In this document: positions 12,694 to 24,273 of the stretch, piece by piece | Position numbering within the stretch: the stretch's first letter is position 1 | Layout of the letters: each line of letters opens with the position of its first letter | Source of the DNA: Lampris incognitus | Taxonomy: Eukaryota > Chordata > Actinopteri > Lampriformes > Lampridae | Assembly (NCBI RefSeq): GCF_029633865.1 | Contig: NC_079215.1 | Location: 47,305,786 to 47,369,785, forward strand | DNA length: 64,000 nt | Direction: 5' to 3' | The notes under the pieces: generated by a model | The model's database searches: none | Seen by the model: the letters and a program-made list of their open reading frames with translations, nothing else | What the model was told of the DNA's origin: nothing | Translations under genes and position numbers: made by a program

Positions 12694-14373
12694 TGTCTTT
12701 ATGTATGCTCAATAATTCAGGTAAGAAAATCAAAGTTGAATCAGTTCATCTGGACACAACGTTTATTGAGAGAAATGTTTCATCGCTATCTAAGTGACCG
12801 CTTCAGTCTCAACTGACCGCAGGTATCCCCACCCTTTAAACAATACAGTTGCATAATATGCAAATTGCCGTGAGCATTAACTAGAGTTTCAATGGCCATG
12901 TGTACTATTCACATAGGATTTGGGAATGTTTGCAATCACAGCAATGTAAGATGGCAGCAGATGTACTGTAGATGAGGATGAGAACATCTTTAATAGAGAG
13001 GAATGCTTGTTTGAACGGAGTCAATGAGGCCATCTACCTGAAGCAGGAACGACCATCCTTGAACCGGGGGGGGGGTGGCTAAGAGTACATCTGTCGCCAT
13101 CATACAATGCTGTGATTGCAAAAATTCCCAAATCCTCTGTGAATAGTACACATGGCCATTGTAATTCTAGGTAATCGTCATGGCAATTTGCATATGAAAC
13201 CAATCGTTGTTTTCGGTCGTTATGTCACTGTATTGTTTATAAGGGTGGGGATACCTGCAGTCAGTTGAGACTGAAGAGGTCACTTAGATGAGTGACGAAA
13301 CATTTCTCTCTCATTAAACATTGTTTAAGCCGCCCAGTCCTTGTATAACCAAATTGAGAGCTGTGTCCGCATTCTCGGCACAAAGTCAAACACGTTTTCG
13401 GTGGGTGTCGGACTCCGCCAAGGTTGTACCTTGTCTCCGATTCTGTTTGTGATGTCATGGACAGGATCTCAAGGTGCAGCCAAGGTGAGGGGTGTGTCCA
13501 TTTTGGGAACCTCAGAATTGCCTCTCTGCTCTTCGCAGATGATGTGGTTTTGTTGGCTTCATCAGAATGCCACCTCCAGCACGCACTGGGGCAGTTTGCA
13601 GCTGAGTGTGAAATGGCCGGGATGAGAGTCAGCACCTCCAAGTCTGAGGCCATGGTTCTCTACCGGAAAATGGTGGATTGCCCCCTCCGGGTTGAGGGTG
13701 AGTTGTTGTCTCAAGTGAAGGAGTTCAAGTATCTCAGGGTCTTGTTCATGAGTGAGGGTAGGATGGAGCGGGAGATTGACAGGCAGATTGGTGCAGCATC
13801 AGCAGTAATGCAGATGTTGTACCAGACCATTGTGGTGAAGAGGGACCTGAGCCTGAAGGCAAAGCTCTCAATTTACCAGCCAATCTTTGTTCCAACCCTA
13901 ACCTATGGTCATGAGCTTTGGGTAGTGACCGGAAGGATGAGATCGCGGATACAAGCGACTGAAATGAGTTTCCTCCATAGGGTGTCTGGGCTCAGCCTTA
14001 GAGATAGGGTGAGGAGCTTGGACATCCAGAGGGAGCTCGGAGTAGAGCCGCTGCTCCTTCATATCGAAAGGAGCCAGTTGAGGTGGTTCGGGCATCTGAT
14101 TAGGATGCCTCCTAGGCATCTTCCTTTGGAGCGTTTCTGGGCATGTCCAACTGGGAGGAGACCCTGGGGAAGACCCAGAACTCACTGGAGGAACTACATG
14201 TCCAATCTGGCCTGGGAACACCTTGGAATCCCCCAGGAGGAGCTGGAGGGCATTGCTGGGGAGAGGGACGTCTGAAGTGCCCTACTTAGCTTGCTGTCAC
14301 TGCGACCCGACCCCAGAGAAGTGGCTGATGATGAGATGAGATAAACATTGTGTCCACATGAACTAATTCAACT
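12694..14373. repeat. Large hairpin repeat (TGCTCAATAATCC family) inside Tc1 copy C
   Basis: The 13-bp word AAACTTTACAGTT flanks the insert at 12681-12693 and 14374-14386. Left arm (about 12709-12985) and right arm (about 13086-13324, continuing after the inner LINE at 14352) are reverse complements. Between them a remnant reads like the RWFEQGV-EAIYVK remnant of the copy at 4205. A target duplication of this length fits retrotransposition rather than a cut-and-paste element; a Penelope-like origin is my best guess. Confidence 0.55.
13325..14342 (+). mobile_element. LINE 3' fragment with reverse-transcriptase C-terminus, 9-bp target duplication
   Basis: AAACATTGT flanks both sides (13316-13324 and 14343-14351). 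The frame 13424-14275 runs nearly open for 283 codons: FADDVVLLASS (the catalytic Tyr/Phe-Ala-Asp-Asp box of reverse transcriptases), MRVSTSKSEAM, thumb segments, then ERSQLRWFGHLIRMP and GRPRTHWRNYMSNLAWEHLG near the C-terminus. An upstream frame holds LRQGCTLSPILF, so one shift separates the two. 5'-truncated; ends in GATGATGAGATGAGAT. A second copy lies at 49222-50031. Confidence 0.85.
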
Positions 14374-15089
14374 AAACTTTACAGTTGGCACTATGTATTC
14401 AGACAGGTAGTGTGCTCCTGGCATCTGCCAAACCCAGATTGGTCCATCAGACTTACAGATAGTGAAGTGTGATTCATCGCCCCAGAGAGCCCTCCAAAGT
14501 CCAGTGGTGGTGTGCTTTACACCACTCCAGCCGATGCTAAGCATTGCACATGGTGATCTTAGGCTTGTGTGTGGCTGCTCGGCCATGGAAACCCATTTCA
14601 TGAAACTCCTGACGAACAGTTCTTGTGCTGACGTTGCTTCCGGAGGCAGTTTGGAGCTCGGTAGTGAGTGTTGCAACCAAGGACAGAAGATTTTTACGTG
14701 CTAAGTACTTCAGCAGTCGGTGGTCCTGTTCTGTGGTCTTGTGTGGCCTACCACTTCACTGCTGAGCTGTTGTTACGCCAAGACATTTCCACTTCACAAT
14801 AACAAACTTAGTTGCGTGGGGCAGATGTAACAGGGCAGAAATTTGACAAAGTGACTTGTTGGAAAAGTGGCATTCTAAGACAGTGACACGTTGAAAGTCA
14901 CTGAGCACTTCAATACAATACATTCTACTACCAATGTGTGTGTATGGAGACTGCATTGCTGTATGCTTGGTTTTATGCATCTACCAGCAATGGGTGTGGC
15001 TGAAATAGCCAAAACCACTAATTAGAAGGGGTGTCCACATACATTTGGCCATGTAATGTATAGTGTAGGTCAACCACATGAAAAGCCAC

Positions 15090-15428
15090 CAACCACTTTT
15101 ATTTTGTCATTGTGTGGTTACAAAGAAAATTGTTCTCTGCATTTAACCCATCCCATTGTATAGGAGCAGTGGGCAGCTGCAGCGCCCGGGGACCAGCTCC
15201 AGTTCTTCTTACCATTACCTTGCTCAGGGGCACAGACAGGAGTATTAACCCTAACATGCATGTCTTTTTGATGGTGGGAGGAAACCAGAGCATCCAGAGG
15301 AAACCCACACAGACACAGGGAGAACATGCAAACTCCACACAGAAAGGATCTGGGACAGCCTGGGGTTCAAACCCAGGAACTTCTTGCTGTGAGGCAACAG
15401 TGCTAACCACAGGGCCACTGTGCTGCCA
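15090..15428 (+). repeat. Teleost dispersed repeat (GTGGGAGGAAACC family), copy 1
   Basis: Contains CATTTAACCCATCC, then AGCAGTGGGCAGCTGCAG, then a block around GGAGGAAACC..ACACAGACACAGGG and TTCTTGCTGTGAGGCAACAG. The last about 190 bp are shared with the repeat at 18440-18835; the first about 170 bp with the fragment at 46631-46825. Class uncertain. Frames on both strands are shadows. Confidence 0.7.
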
Positions 15429-15485
15429 AACACTTGTAAGTACAATATCTTCATGCAAAGGACAGCTGACAAAATCATTTGGTAC

Positions 15486-16213
15486 CTCTTTATTTAAACA
15501 CAAGAAAATTACACATTACACACTGTAAAATAATTCATCACAAGTCATATAACCTTTCTGCAGTACAGCTTATATGAACCGTAATTTCTGTCTACAACAC
15601 AATCAGAATTTGAAGTTTATAATTTCAATTGACACATTTAACTAAACTGTCAGACATTAACATGCTACGCCCTTTAACATGGACTCATTATACATCCTAC
15701 AACATCTGAAATGTTGACAATAAGGATACTATTACACATGCACACATAAATTTAGATATATAACAAACTCTATATTATGTGTATGGACCTCATGAAACTG
15801 AAAAAAAGACAAGTTGTTTGATTTTTGTGGGTATTGTTTAGTGGTATAAATATAGATATCCAACTTTTAAATAAAAAAGAACCTCTTTTTAAAACAATAT
15901 TAGAGTAACAAAAACTAAACGGCTTCATTTTCCCCAATTACACTACCGACCAATAAAACTACACCACTTAAAACCAGTCATGAAAAGCTATGCAATCGTG
16001 GCACCTTGAGGAACTGCGACACCTGAAACGTTACAACAGAAACCTGCAACATGGATAAGTGCAGAATGGAAACACTAAGAGAGAATTGGAGAAAGGATAG
16101 AAAATTAAGTTGTCCTTTAGCAAGTTCTCCTCTGCATGTTCTTGTCATTAGTTATCCTGGCTTGACTGATGGATAGGTGAATGCTCTGGAAGGCACATCT
16201 TTCTGTCACCATC
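15486..16213 (-). other. 3' UTR of the long mgarp form, with polyadenylation signal
   Basis: Downstream of the TGA at 16216-16214 on the minus strand there is no further coding exon; an AATAAA (TTTATT on the plus strand) lies near 15487-15492, just beside the dispersed repeat. Confidence 0.4.
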
Positions 16214-17985
16214 TCACGACCCAGCCGCCACCACTGCCTTACTTTCTGTGGCTGTAAGAGACAAAACCAGCGATCGTTTCGGTTGGCAAAAATACACCAC
16301 CTCACTTTAAAAAAAATCCTTCATATATTAGAGATAAAATGAGTAGAATGGACATATGTTAGATATTTGCACAGCCTTTCCACACCGGCCTGTGTTATCA
16401 GATGCACTTTAAGACCCTGTTCCATCACTTTCAGTGAGCAGCATAGATTGTAAAAAGTTGGCTATCAAAGCATGACATTTATCTAGGAGATGTCCATTCT
16501 ACTATCTCTAGTTCTCTTTTCAACTCTTTACCTTCTCAACTGTACTATTACATCACTGAGCAGCTTTTTACAGTCCAGATAGACACCTTTGACTCTGTGG
16601 ACATAGGGAAATACAATAGACCTGGTCAGGGTCAAATATGTGGAAGACTGATGGTGAAGTTAAAAGGCAGAATAGAATCAGTGGTAACATCAAGTAATCC
16701 ATTTATCCATATTCTTTGCTTGTCTGTCATTATCACGGGTCTCATAAAGTTGGGATTTATGCAAACCTGCAACAGCTTATGGCTTCTCCAAATAGTGTTT
16801 GCAAACACATCCAACACATTGACAGCAAGTTTGTCTGTGTGAAACAGTATGTGACTGTCTTTTCTTTCAATCTCTGGAACAAAACATCCCCCAAAACAAA
16901 TTGTAGCTCACAAACATAGGTGTGCACAAATGTGGCCTTACTTTCTCCTTTCACGAGTGCCACTTCCTCTTTGCCTTTCTCTGTTAAATCGATGGCTTCC
17001 TCCCAGGTTAGCTGGACCTCCATCTGCACATTCTCTCCCTGGGCAGCAGGTGGCACAGCCGCCTCTTCTCCTGCAGCAGCACTAGCATGACAGGAATGGC
17101 ACTGCTTCGTCTCCTTCATTTCCTTCATTGGTTCCTCTGAGGTTGGTTCTGGTTCAGCAGCTGGGAAGACCTCTAGATCTGATCCAGGAGAGGCTGCTGC
17201 CAACTGGATCGTGTCTATAGTTTGGGTTGCCAACTCTGGTACTGGGTCTGTTTCCACTGCCTCTTCTGCAGATGGTGCTGCTGCAGGGGCCTCAACAGAC
17301 TCTCCCTCCACTGCTGGCTCAGCATTAGTGCTCTTTTCAGCCGGAGCTTCCTCTTCTAAAGGGACTGATTCTTCATCAAGTGTATCCACTTCAATGGGGA
17401 TGGCCTTTTCCAGCATGGCCTCCTCAGTAGAGACGACCTCATCTGGGGCAGCTTCAGGAACTGGGGCCTCAGCCTCAGCGTCAGCTCCTCCCACCTCCTC
17501 TGCCTCAATGGCTGCAACTGTGGTGCCTTCAGATGGAGGTACTGCTGTATCTTGCTCCTTCTCCTCTTCCGCAACAGCAACAGCTGTTTTCTCTGTGATC
17601 ACCTCCTGATCAGGTGGACCTTCTCCTTCCTTGGTCCCAGCCATTTCCAAAGTAGAGGGATCAGCGATAACATTAGGAGCCTCCTCAGACTCAAGTTCCA
17701 CCTTGGCTGCTGCAACAGTAGCTTCACCAGCTTCAGACTGAGCTGCCTCTTCCCCTATTGTAGTGTGCTTTGTAACGACTTCAGATATTTTGTCATTGGC
17801 TGCCTCGGTGTCTTTCAGATTTGGTTCTTGAGCTCCCTCCGTGGGTTCCAAAGCCTCTTGAGCCTTCCCATCTTCCATTTGCATCACAGCATTCACTAAG
17901 TTAGCTTCACTAACGGAAGCTGCGGCAATCTCGACTGTTGAACCGGCCAAGATCTTCACAGCTGATAATAGGTCAGGAAGAGACT
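16214..17985 (-). CDS. Acidic Ala/Glu-rich 3' exon pair, probably alternative end of mgarp
   Basis: Exon 17985-16942 (acceptor CTCCAG, donor GTAAGG, phase 1 in and out) and exon 16251-16214 (acceptor TTACAG, stop TGA). The protein starts ESLPDLLSAVKILAGS, is then dominated by Ala, Glu and Val with Pro, contains one short cysteine/histidine stretch (KQCHSCHASAAAGEE) and ends TTESKAVVAAGS. Its incoming phase fits the end of mgarp exon 4 at 28777, so splicing 28777 to 17985 gives an open 449-residue protein; splicing to 24710 gives 234 residues. The same compositional bias supports one gene with two alternative ends. It could instead be the end of a separate neighbouring gene whose 5' exons I missed. 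Function not known beyond the mgarp link; the order of repeats suggests an intrinsically disordered tail. Confidence 0.6.
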
Positions 17986-18177
17986 CTGGAGGAGAAAATA
18001 AGGAATGATGGGAATATCCTTTGGCTGGAGAGAATAATTGAGTTCATATACTCAAACAGCCCCAAAGACATTGTGAACATTAAGGCCTATAAGGGCTTTC
18101 TTTACAGTATTATCAACGTTATGGTTTATCAGATTAGATTCAACCAGCTCAGATCCAGTTTTTCAATAATCCTGTGA

Positions 18178-18287
18178 TGATGTCTGTATGCGTGCTCAAT
18201 AATCCAGGTAAGGAAAATACAGAAAGGTGAATCAGTTCACCTAAACCTAAACGTTGCGTCCAGATGAACCGATTCACCTTTCTGTGA
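18178..18287. repeat. Short hairpin member of the TGCTCAATAATCC family with 10-bp target duplication
   Basis: AATCCTGTGA flanks the insert at 18168-18177 and 18288-18297. The 110-bp insert carries GTGCTCAATAATCCAGGTAAG, and CAGAAAGGTGAATC on the left pairs with GATTCACCTTTCTG on the right. It is the minimal terminal hairpin of the larger copies at 4205 and 12694. Confidence 0.65.
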
Positions 18288-18439
18288 AATCCTGTGAAGA
18301 GATTTGTCAATTTCAGTGGCATATACCACTTAATAAAAGTACAGACCAATTACAATCTAATAGTCGCTTCTGCATTAATATGTGTAAATGAAAATACACT
18401 TTTAAGATAGAAATATAAATTCACAGGTTAAAATGGTTG

Positions 18440-18835
18440 TGGCTGTGTCCATCCATTATCCAAACCGCTTATCCTGCTCTCAGGGTCGCGGGGATGCTGG
18501 AGCCTATCCCGGCAGTCATTGGGCGGCAGGCGGGGAGACACCCTGGACAGGCCGCCAGGCCATCACAGGGCCAACACACACACAAACACACACACACACA
18601 CACATTCACACCTAGGGACAATTTAGTACGGCTGATTCACCTGACCTGCATATCTTTGGACTGTGGGAGGAAACTGGAGCACCCAGAGGAAACAACACAG
18701 ACACGGGGAGAAAATACAAACTCCACACAGAGGACAGCTCGGGATGACCCCCACAGTTGGACTACCCTGGGGCTCGAACCCAGGACCTTCTTGCTGTGAG
18801 GCGACCGTGTTAAGCACTGTGCCACCATGCCGCCA
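18440..18835 (-). repeat. Teleost dispersed repeat (GTGGGAGGAAAC family), copy 2, with CA run
   Basis: Begins CCATCCATTATCCAAACCGC and CTTATCCTGCTCTCAGGG, holds a CA microsatellite (about 18565-18603), then the GGAGGAAAC..ACACAGACACGGGG block and the terminal TTCTTGCTGTGAGGCGAC. A fragment of its first end appears inverted at about 37650-37715. Strand is nominal; class unknown. No coding capacity. Confidence 0.65.
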
Positions 18836-19789
18836 AATGGACTGTGCTGTGTCCATTGCCAGTTGCTCCAAGAGTGTGCGGCTATGAATACATGCATACC
18901 ATGGATAGAAATTAATAATGTTATGCAAAATATGTATTCTAGCAATTCATCTTTAGGAAGGATACTTGTGTGGTTGAAGAAATATTTATGCAAAAATATT
19001 CATTGAGGCAATTCACATCGTCAGGTTTATGGGGATATTTGAAGCACATGAGTGTAGTAATGCAAACATGGACTGCAAAAACAATTAAGATTTAAGGAGC
19101 TAGGGACTTATTTCTACTGAATAAATGACTAATGAAAAAGCCACGCTGGAGGATAGGACAGGAATTCTGTATGTACCAGCTGATATACAAGGACATGCAC
19201 AAAGAGGACATGGTAAGGGGGTCAGATATTAAAGTTAATGTAATACTTTTTGTAAAGAGGCAACACATAAATATTGGGCTTACTTTGCTGCTTTCCATTA
19301 TGGACTGCTGCTCATTTTGTATAATTTCAGTTTATCTTACCTTGACCTTGGTCTTATCACTCACTGGGTGGTCCAAAACCATCCAGAATTTGGGTAACAT
19401 CCTACAGGAGACTCAGCAGTTATTGCCCCTTTGGAAAACGTGAACACAATGTGCATTTGTCCGAGACCCAGACACAACCTTTGGCACTCAGTGTTGATGG
19501 ATGTAGTTTTATTAATTAATAACGCTAGCCCAGTTACTGGACAAACTATTGTTGGGCATGTGTGGTGCGTCATTGTTAAAATCATTCAATATGATATTGG
19601 CAACACTTGATGTTGATATAACACGCTTAGGGCTCGTTTCACAAGCATGTCCTAGTGCTGTATTTACGCATTTTAGATACAACTCCTGAAGTTGAAAATC
19701 ACTGGAGAGACGATAACCAGAAACCATGCACTGGGTTACAAATGCCTCTTATTCACCCAAGCCCACTGATCTACTCAGCCACTGCAAAA

Positions 19790-19850
19790 GGAATCAGAAT
19801 CAGAAACACTGTCATTTCATTTCATGCCCTTGAGCACATGAAATGAGATG
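19790..19850 (-). mobile_element. Retroelement 3' tail fragment (AATCAGAATCAG end)
   Basis: The complement reads as a tail ending in GATTCTGATTC after a CATTTCATTTCATG word. The same tail type closes the fragments near 36509 and 37855. Confidence 0.4.
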
Positions 19851-19855
19851 ACTGT

Positions 19856-20468
19856 CGGAACTGCCGGTCTGCATGGGCTAGCAGTTAGCTTAGCCTGCCT
19901 TGCTTCCACATCCTGTCAGACTGCCCTCGGTGTTTCCTCTTTGGGCACAGCTTCGGGCAGGGCTGTGGTCCTTGGGCCCACAAGATGCAGCAGACCAAGC
20001 TCCCTCAGCCGATCCAACGCTATCTCTCCCTGCCAGATCCCTTCGACACACCTCCCCGCACTCCACACGGCGTCACTAAAAACACAGTCAACGCCAGGCG
20101 AGGCCGCCGCCAGACCGCCCTCGGTGTTTTCGGAACTGCCGGTCTGCATGGGCTAACAGTTAGTTTAGCCTACCCCGCTTCTGCGTCCTGTCAGACCGCC
20201 CTCGACGTTACCTCTTCGGGCACAGCTCCAGGCAGGGCTGTGGTCCCTGGGCCCACAGGTCACAGCGGACCAAGCTCTCCCAGCTGATCCAGCGTCAACT
20301 CTCCCAGCCATCAAACGAAGACCAACTTAGATGCAGAGTGGACAAAGACACTGCATGGACGGTACTGGGTGAGGCCACTGCAAATGTGAATTCGCGCCAC
20401 CATCTTCCCACACCGGTACTGGGTGAGACCGCTGCAAACGTGAATTTGCGCTGCCATCTTCCAACACC
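19856..20468. repeat. Two-tier tandem repeat (275-bp unit, then 54-bp unit)
   Basis: CGGAACTGCCGGTCTGCATG starts at 19856 and again at 20131, with TTAGCCT, CCTGTCAGAC, GGGCACAGCT and GGGCCCACA following at equal spacing, so the period is about 275 bp with the second copy partial. At 20361-20414 and 20415-20468 a 54-bp unit (GGTACTGGGTGAG...CCATCTTCC) is repeated twice. GC-rich relative to its surroundings. Origin unknown. Confidence 0.75.
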
Positions 20469-20479
20469 GGAAGCGGATA

Positions 20480-21560
20480 ATAAATTTGGGATAAGGAATT
20501 TAATAATCTAAGATTGGCTTGAAAGCCCTCATAAACTTACTATTATGTCTCCATATCAAGTTATCAAACGCAAATTGCACATGCATTTTATGAATACATA
20601 GTAAAATTTTAAGTGAGTAATAATTTTTCACAGGGTAGGTGCAGCCTGCAATTGTAATGCTAGATAATGTTCTTTCAGCTCCACACCTTGTAGACCAGGA
20701 GTCACCACATCCACACGACACAGCTTGGGACTGGTTACTGCCTGCAGCTGTTTCGTGCCTTGCGCTGCCTCTTGTAGTCATGGCTAAATAAATTTATGCC
20801 AGCACAGAACAGCAGTGAATAGGCATACCGGGTAATTAAAGATAAAATTTTGACTATCGATAGAGATTAATAAGAGCTTCATCATGCAACCTCCAATTCA
20901 TTTCTGAGATCATGTACATGGTGGAGGAATTCTTCAGAAAACAGAGCATCAATGAAGGAAATGCATTATTCATTATTTGTAATCCAAAGCAACACTCAAC
21001 ATGATGTAAGTTAGATTCCCATGGAACAGAAATGGCTGTAAAGGGGCCTTATAATAAATAATATAAATATCATAGCCAGTGCCAGGAGTGGAACTGTTTG
21101 ACAAATGTTGCTTTTATGATTTCATTGTAGGACTGTATGCAAAATGAGACAACTAGCCTGAATATTATTTGAACGGACAACGTGTAACCTAGAAATATTT
21201 TGCAAAATGAGATCCAAATATAATGATAAAAACTTCTTTTTATTAAAAGGCAGGTGCACACCATATATTCTTGGGGAGGTGCTGGCTGACCGTGATTTGT
21301 TCTTAACAGGAAAATGGAAAGCCACACACTCACCTGCTCCAAAATCCCATTTATATTACCAGACAGCCTCGACACACGCGGCGTCTCCATCAGGGTGTGG
21401 AGAGTGACTGCTGCGCGGAGCCTTTTAAAAGCCAATGGCTGTACAAATCAGAACATGGGACAGAATATTGGAGATTTGTTCTTCATTCTGATTTGGATCC
21501 GAGACTTCAAAACCCAATTCTGGATGCAAATTACCGAAGCGCCTCAGTACTGTAAAAAAG
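20480..21560. other. Intronic/intergenic sequence without a recognised gene
   Basis: An open frame on the minus strand near 20781-20500 and a GC-containing patch around 21370-21430 were inspected; neither shows a known domain or a convincing pair of splice sites in a matching phase. Confidence 0.35.
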
Positions 21561-21570
21561 CTGGCTGTCT

Positions 21571-22000
21571 GAGTAGCGTGGCAATCTATTCCGTTGCCTA
21601 CCAAAACGGGGATCGCCGGTTTGAATCCCTGTGTTACCTCCAGCTTGGTCGGGCTTCCCTACAGACACAATTGGCCGTGTCTGCGGGTGGGAAGACAGAT
21701 ATGGGTATGTGTTCTGGTCGCTGCACTAGCGCCTCCTTTGGTCGGCTGGGGCGCCTGTTCGGGGGGGGGGTGGGGGGAGTGGGGAGGAATAGCGTGATCC
21801 TCCCACGTGCTACGTCCCCCTGGCGAAACTCCTCACTGTCAGGTAAAAAAAAAGTGGCTGGCGACTCCACATGTATCGGAGGAGGCATGTGGTAGTCTGC
21901 AGCCCTCCCCGGATCAGCAGAGGGGGTGGAGCAGCGACCGGGACGGCTCGGAAGAGTGGAGTAATTGGCCGGATACAATTGGGGATAAAAAAGGGGGGGG
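21571..22000 (+). mobile_element. tRNA-derived SINE (family 1), plus strand, 8-bp target duplication
   Basis: Head GTAGCGTGGCAATCTATTCC (A-box-like) and GATCGCCGGTTTGAATCCC (B-box-like), body with GACACAATTGGCCGTGTCTG, a poly-G run, and end GTAATTGGCCGGATACAATT. GGCTGTCT flanks it at 21563-21570 and 22001-22008. Confidence 0.85.
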
Positions 22001-22599
22001 GGCTGTCTCTTTAGATGTGAGTATAAAGCGGTTTCTTTGAACGTCTTTATACTTTGTGACTGCAGAGAAACAACAGATCTCAGGAAAGAGAAGCCGTGAC
22101 CTCTGGTGGGCTCATGTTGGCCTATGCCCCGCATCCGTTGCCATTTACAGAAACACTGTGTGACGTTTAAAATATCCTGCTGCTGACTAACCAGTGATCA
22201 CAATGAGGATTGACTTCTCTGTACATTAATAACTCAGAATCACGTTTCTTTAGCAATACCTGTAATTCAATTTAATCTTGGATATCATCTATTTTCTATC
22301 ATGTCTTACATTCATGTCTAAGCTTTTCTAGGGGTTAATATTGTTTTCACATATCCGCTGTGAAATTCCGAATTAATTTCTGCAAATATTTCTCTGTTAC
22401 TGTCTGGCAAATGTTCATATTAGTAATGAGGATATCTTCTGGATCATGCATATCACTTGTCATCTGCCTTTAAAGGACACGATGACCGCAGATTTCCATT
22501 CTCCTTTTGCAAACCACACAAAAACAAAATGTGGCAATGCATGAAGATCCCATTAGATATCTGAACATCGTTTAAAAAAAATACAATATAGTTTCAAAA

Positions 22600-24273
22600 C
22601 CAATAATGCCAATCTCTTTATTGAATAACTTTTAATTTCCCTTCTTAAATCAGCAGGAATGTTTTGAAAAACAAGTGTATAACAACAAGTTTTGACCAAT
22701 ACAAAACATTTATTGCCAAGAAATATTTATGGATGACTATGGTTCGTGTATTCCCTTGATCATTTTAAAATTTCACATAAAAAAAAAAAAAACCCTAAAA
22801 ACCAGAAAGTGTTTCAGCACACAAAAAAGGGCAAAACATGTCTGAACACAATACCGATAAGGATTATTGGAAGAGTCGTCACCCGTGTATGTAAATAATA
22901 CCCTTTTCACACTGGCCAAAAAAAACTCCACTAACATCCGCCTTTACATTGACCACCAAAGTTGGATGTTAGAGGGATTTTTGGCCAGTGTGAAAGGGGC
23001 ATTAGTGAGTGTAGTGTATAAAAATTTCAGAGGCAAGTCAACTACTCAGCTAAAGTAGACGCAGATTGGCCTGATTAGTTGTTAAGAATTGTTTGTTAAT
23101 GTGTGTAGTTTTGGGGACAAGTGGCATCCCACAGATCGGATGCAAAAAAAAAATGTCAGTAATTTTGTAATGAGCTTAGCTTACTGTCGATCTCCATTTT
23201 GTCTTGATGAGAAAGTGAGGACGTGATGAAGAAGGACAGACAGACGGTGATAATGTCGATAAAGTCTCAGCAGGTCTTAAAAGGAAGACGATGCGTTCAG
23301 GGGTCTGTTTGGTACCCAGGGCACAGCCACCGGCAAACTTTTCCCATTTAGACTAAAGATTTCCTATTTTAACACAATGTTATTTCAACTTTGAAGCAGT
23401 CACACTTTACAGTCTCGACCAGTCATGATATCACAGTTTAAGCCGTCCTGTATCTCATTCTGGGAAGACTAGAGCACATAAGCACTTTGGAAGGGATGTA
23501 AAAAGGCCACAGGAAGAGGAAACTGCTGGTAGGAGTCTGGTCACATTTCACAATAAGAGCAGAACTACATGGTCACATATCTCCAATCAAAGTTATCTGC
23601 ATAATTAACGTTCTCATGCATTTAAGAGTTATGGTATATGAAGCACTCACTAAATTTAAGAGTGCAAGAGGGGATGTACTTTAAATATTAACAGAGGGAA
23701 TAATTAGCTAGAAAAAAAGATAGCGCTTATTCCCCCCTCTTATTTTGCGGTTGAGACAAGTGAACCAAGTACCAGGTGCAGGTTCAAGTCAATTTTAAGG
23801 GTACTTGCAATAATCTTTCCATCAGGTCAGAGATCAGGGTGCCATGAGTTAAATTCACATACTGAGTTCTTTCCCTTACACACCCCCACTCAGCAAGCCT
23901 CCAAAGAGCTGCATAAAATAAGTGTATGGGAGCTTTTTATTTTATTTTAATTTTTTATAAATTAAGTGTCCTTAATAGTACAATCCAACTTTGCTGCTTA
24001 TTGTCAAATGTTTGTACATTGGGTCTGTGTAAGGTGGATTCAGGTAAGGGTCAGGGGCCCTCAGAGAAACTGAACTGTTAGACCCTATGTGACTATATAT
24101 TTTTCCAAAAGGAGGACAACATGGAAGAAATATGCTTGAGCTTTTTCCTATAGATCATTAACAATGGTCTAACAGTTCACTTTTTGTCTGCATCAAAAGC
24201 AAATGGACACACAGTACAACTAACTACCCCTGTACCCTTCCCATTTTGGGGTGGACCTAAAGCCGTCAAAGCC
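22600..24273 (-). other. Probable 3' UTR / downstream region of short mgarp form
   Basis: Directly after the TGA at 24276-24274 on the minus strand. AATAAA signals (TTTATT on plus) occur near 23937, 22708 and 22618. A hairpin MITE sits inside at 22899-23004. No coding exon seen. Confidence 0.35.
22899..23004. mobile_element. Hairpin MITE of about 106 bp
   Basis: CCCTTTTCACACTGGCCAAA on the left is the reverse complement of TTTGGCCAGTGTGAAAGGGG on the right, and the inner words CTAACATCC and GGATGTTAG also pair. Almost the whole element is stem, with a short loop near 22950. Flanking TAAT/ATTA words make the duplication unclear. Confidence 0.7.

Larger units (their letters stand above)
12119..15066 (-). 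mobile_element. Decayed Tc1/mariner element (copy C), opened by a nested insertion
   Basis: Ends are inverted repeats (TACATGGTCAAAAGTATGTGGACACC-like, the right end reading GTGTCCACATACATTTGGCCATG). The minus strand gives transposase remains: DESHFTICKSDGPIWVWQMP (about 14484-14425) and, beyond the insert, TVKFGGG-IMVLGCF and FLFQHDDASVYK (about 12690-12510), the usual Tc1/mariner catalytic-core blocks. The frame is broken in many places and part of the core is lost. The two halves are 12119-12693 and 14374-15066. Confidence 0.8.

Noticed and set aside
17211-17609. Serine/alanine-rich frame on the plus strand
   Set aside because: Antisense shadow of the GC-biased mgarp long exon; the minus frame has matching splice sites and phase.
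20500-20781. Minus-strand frame with cysteine-rich start
   Set aside because: No known domain and no convincing exon boundaries in phase with mgarp.
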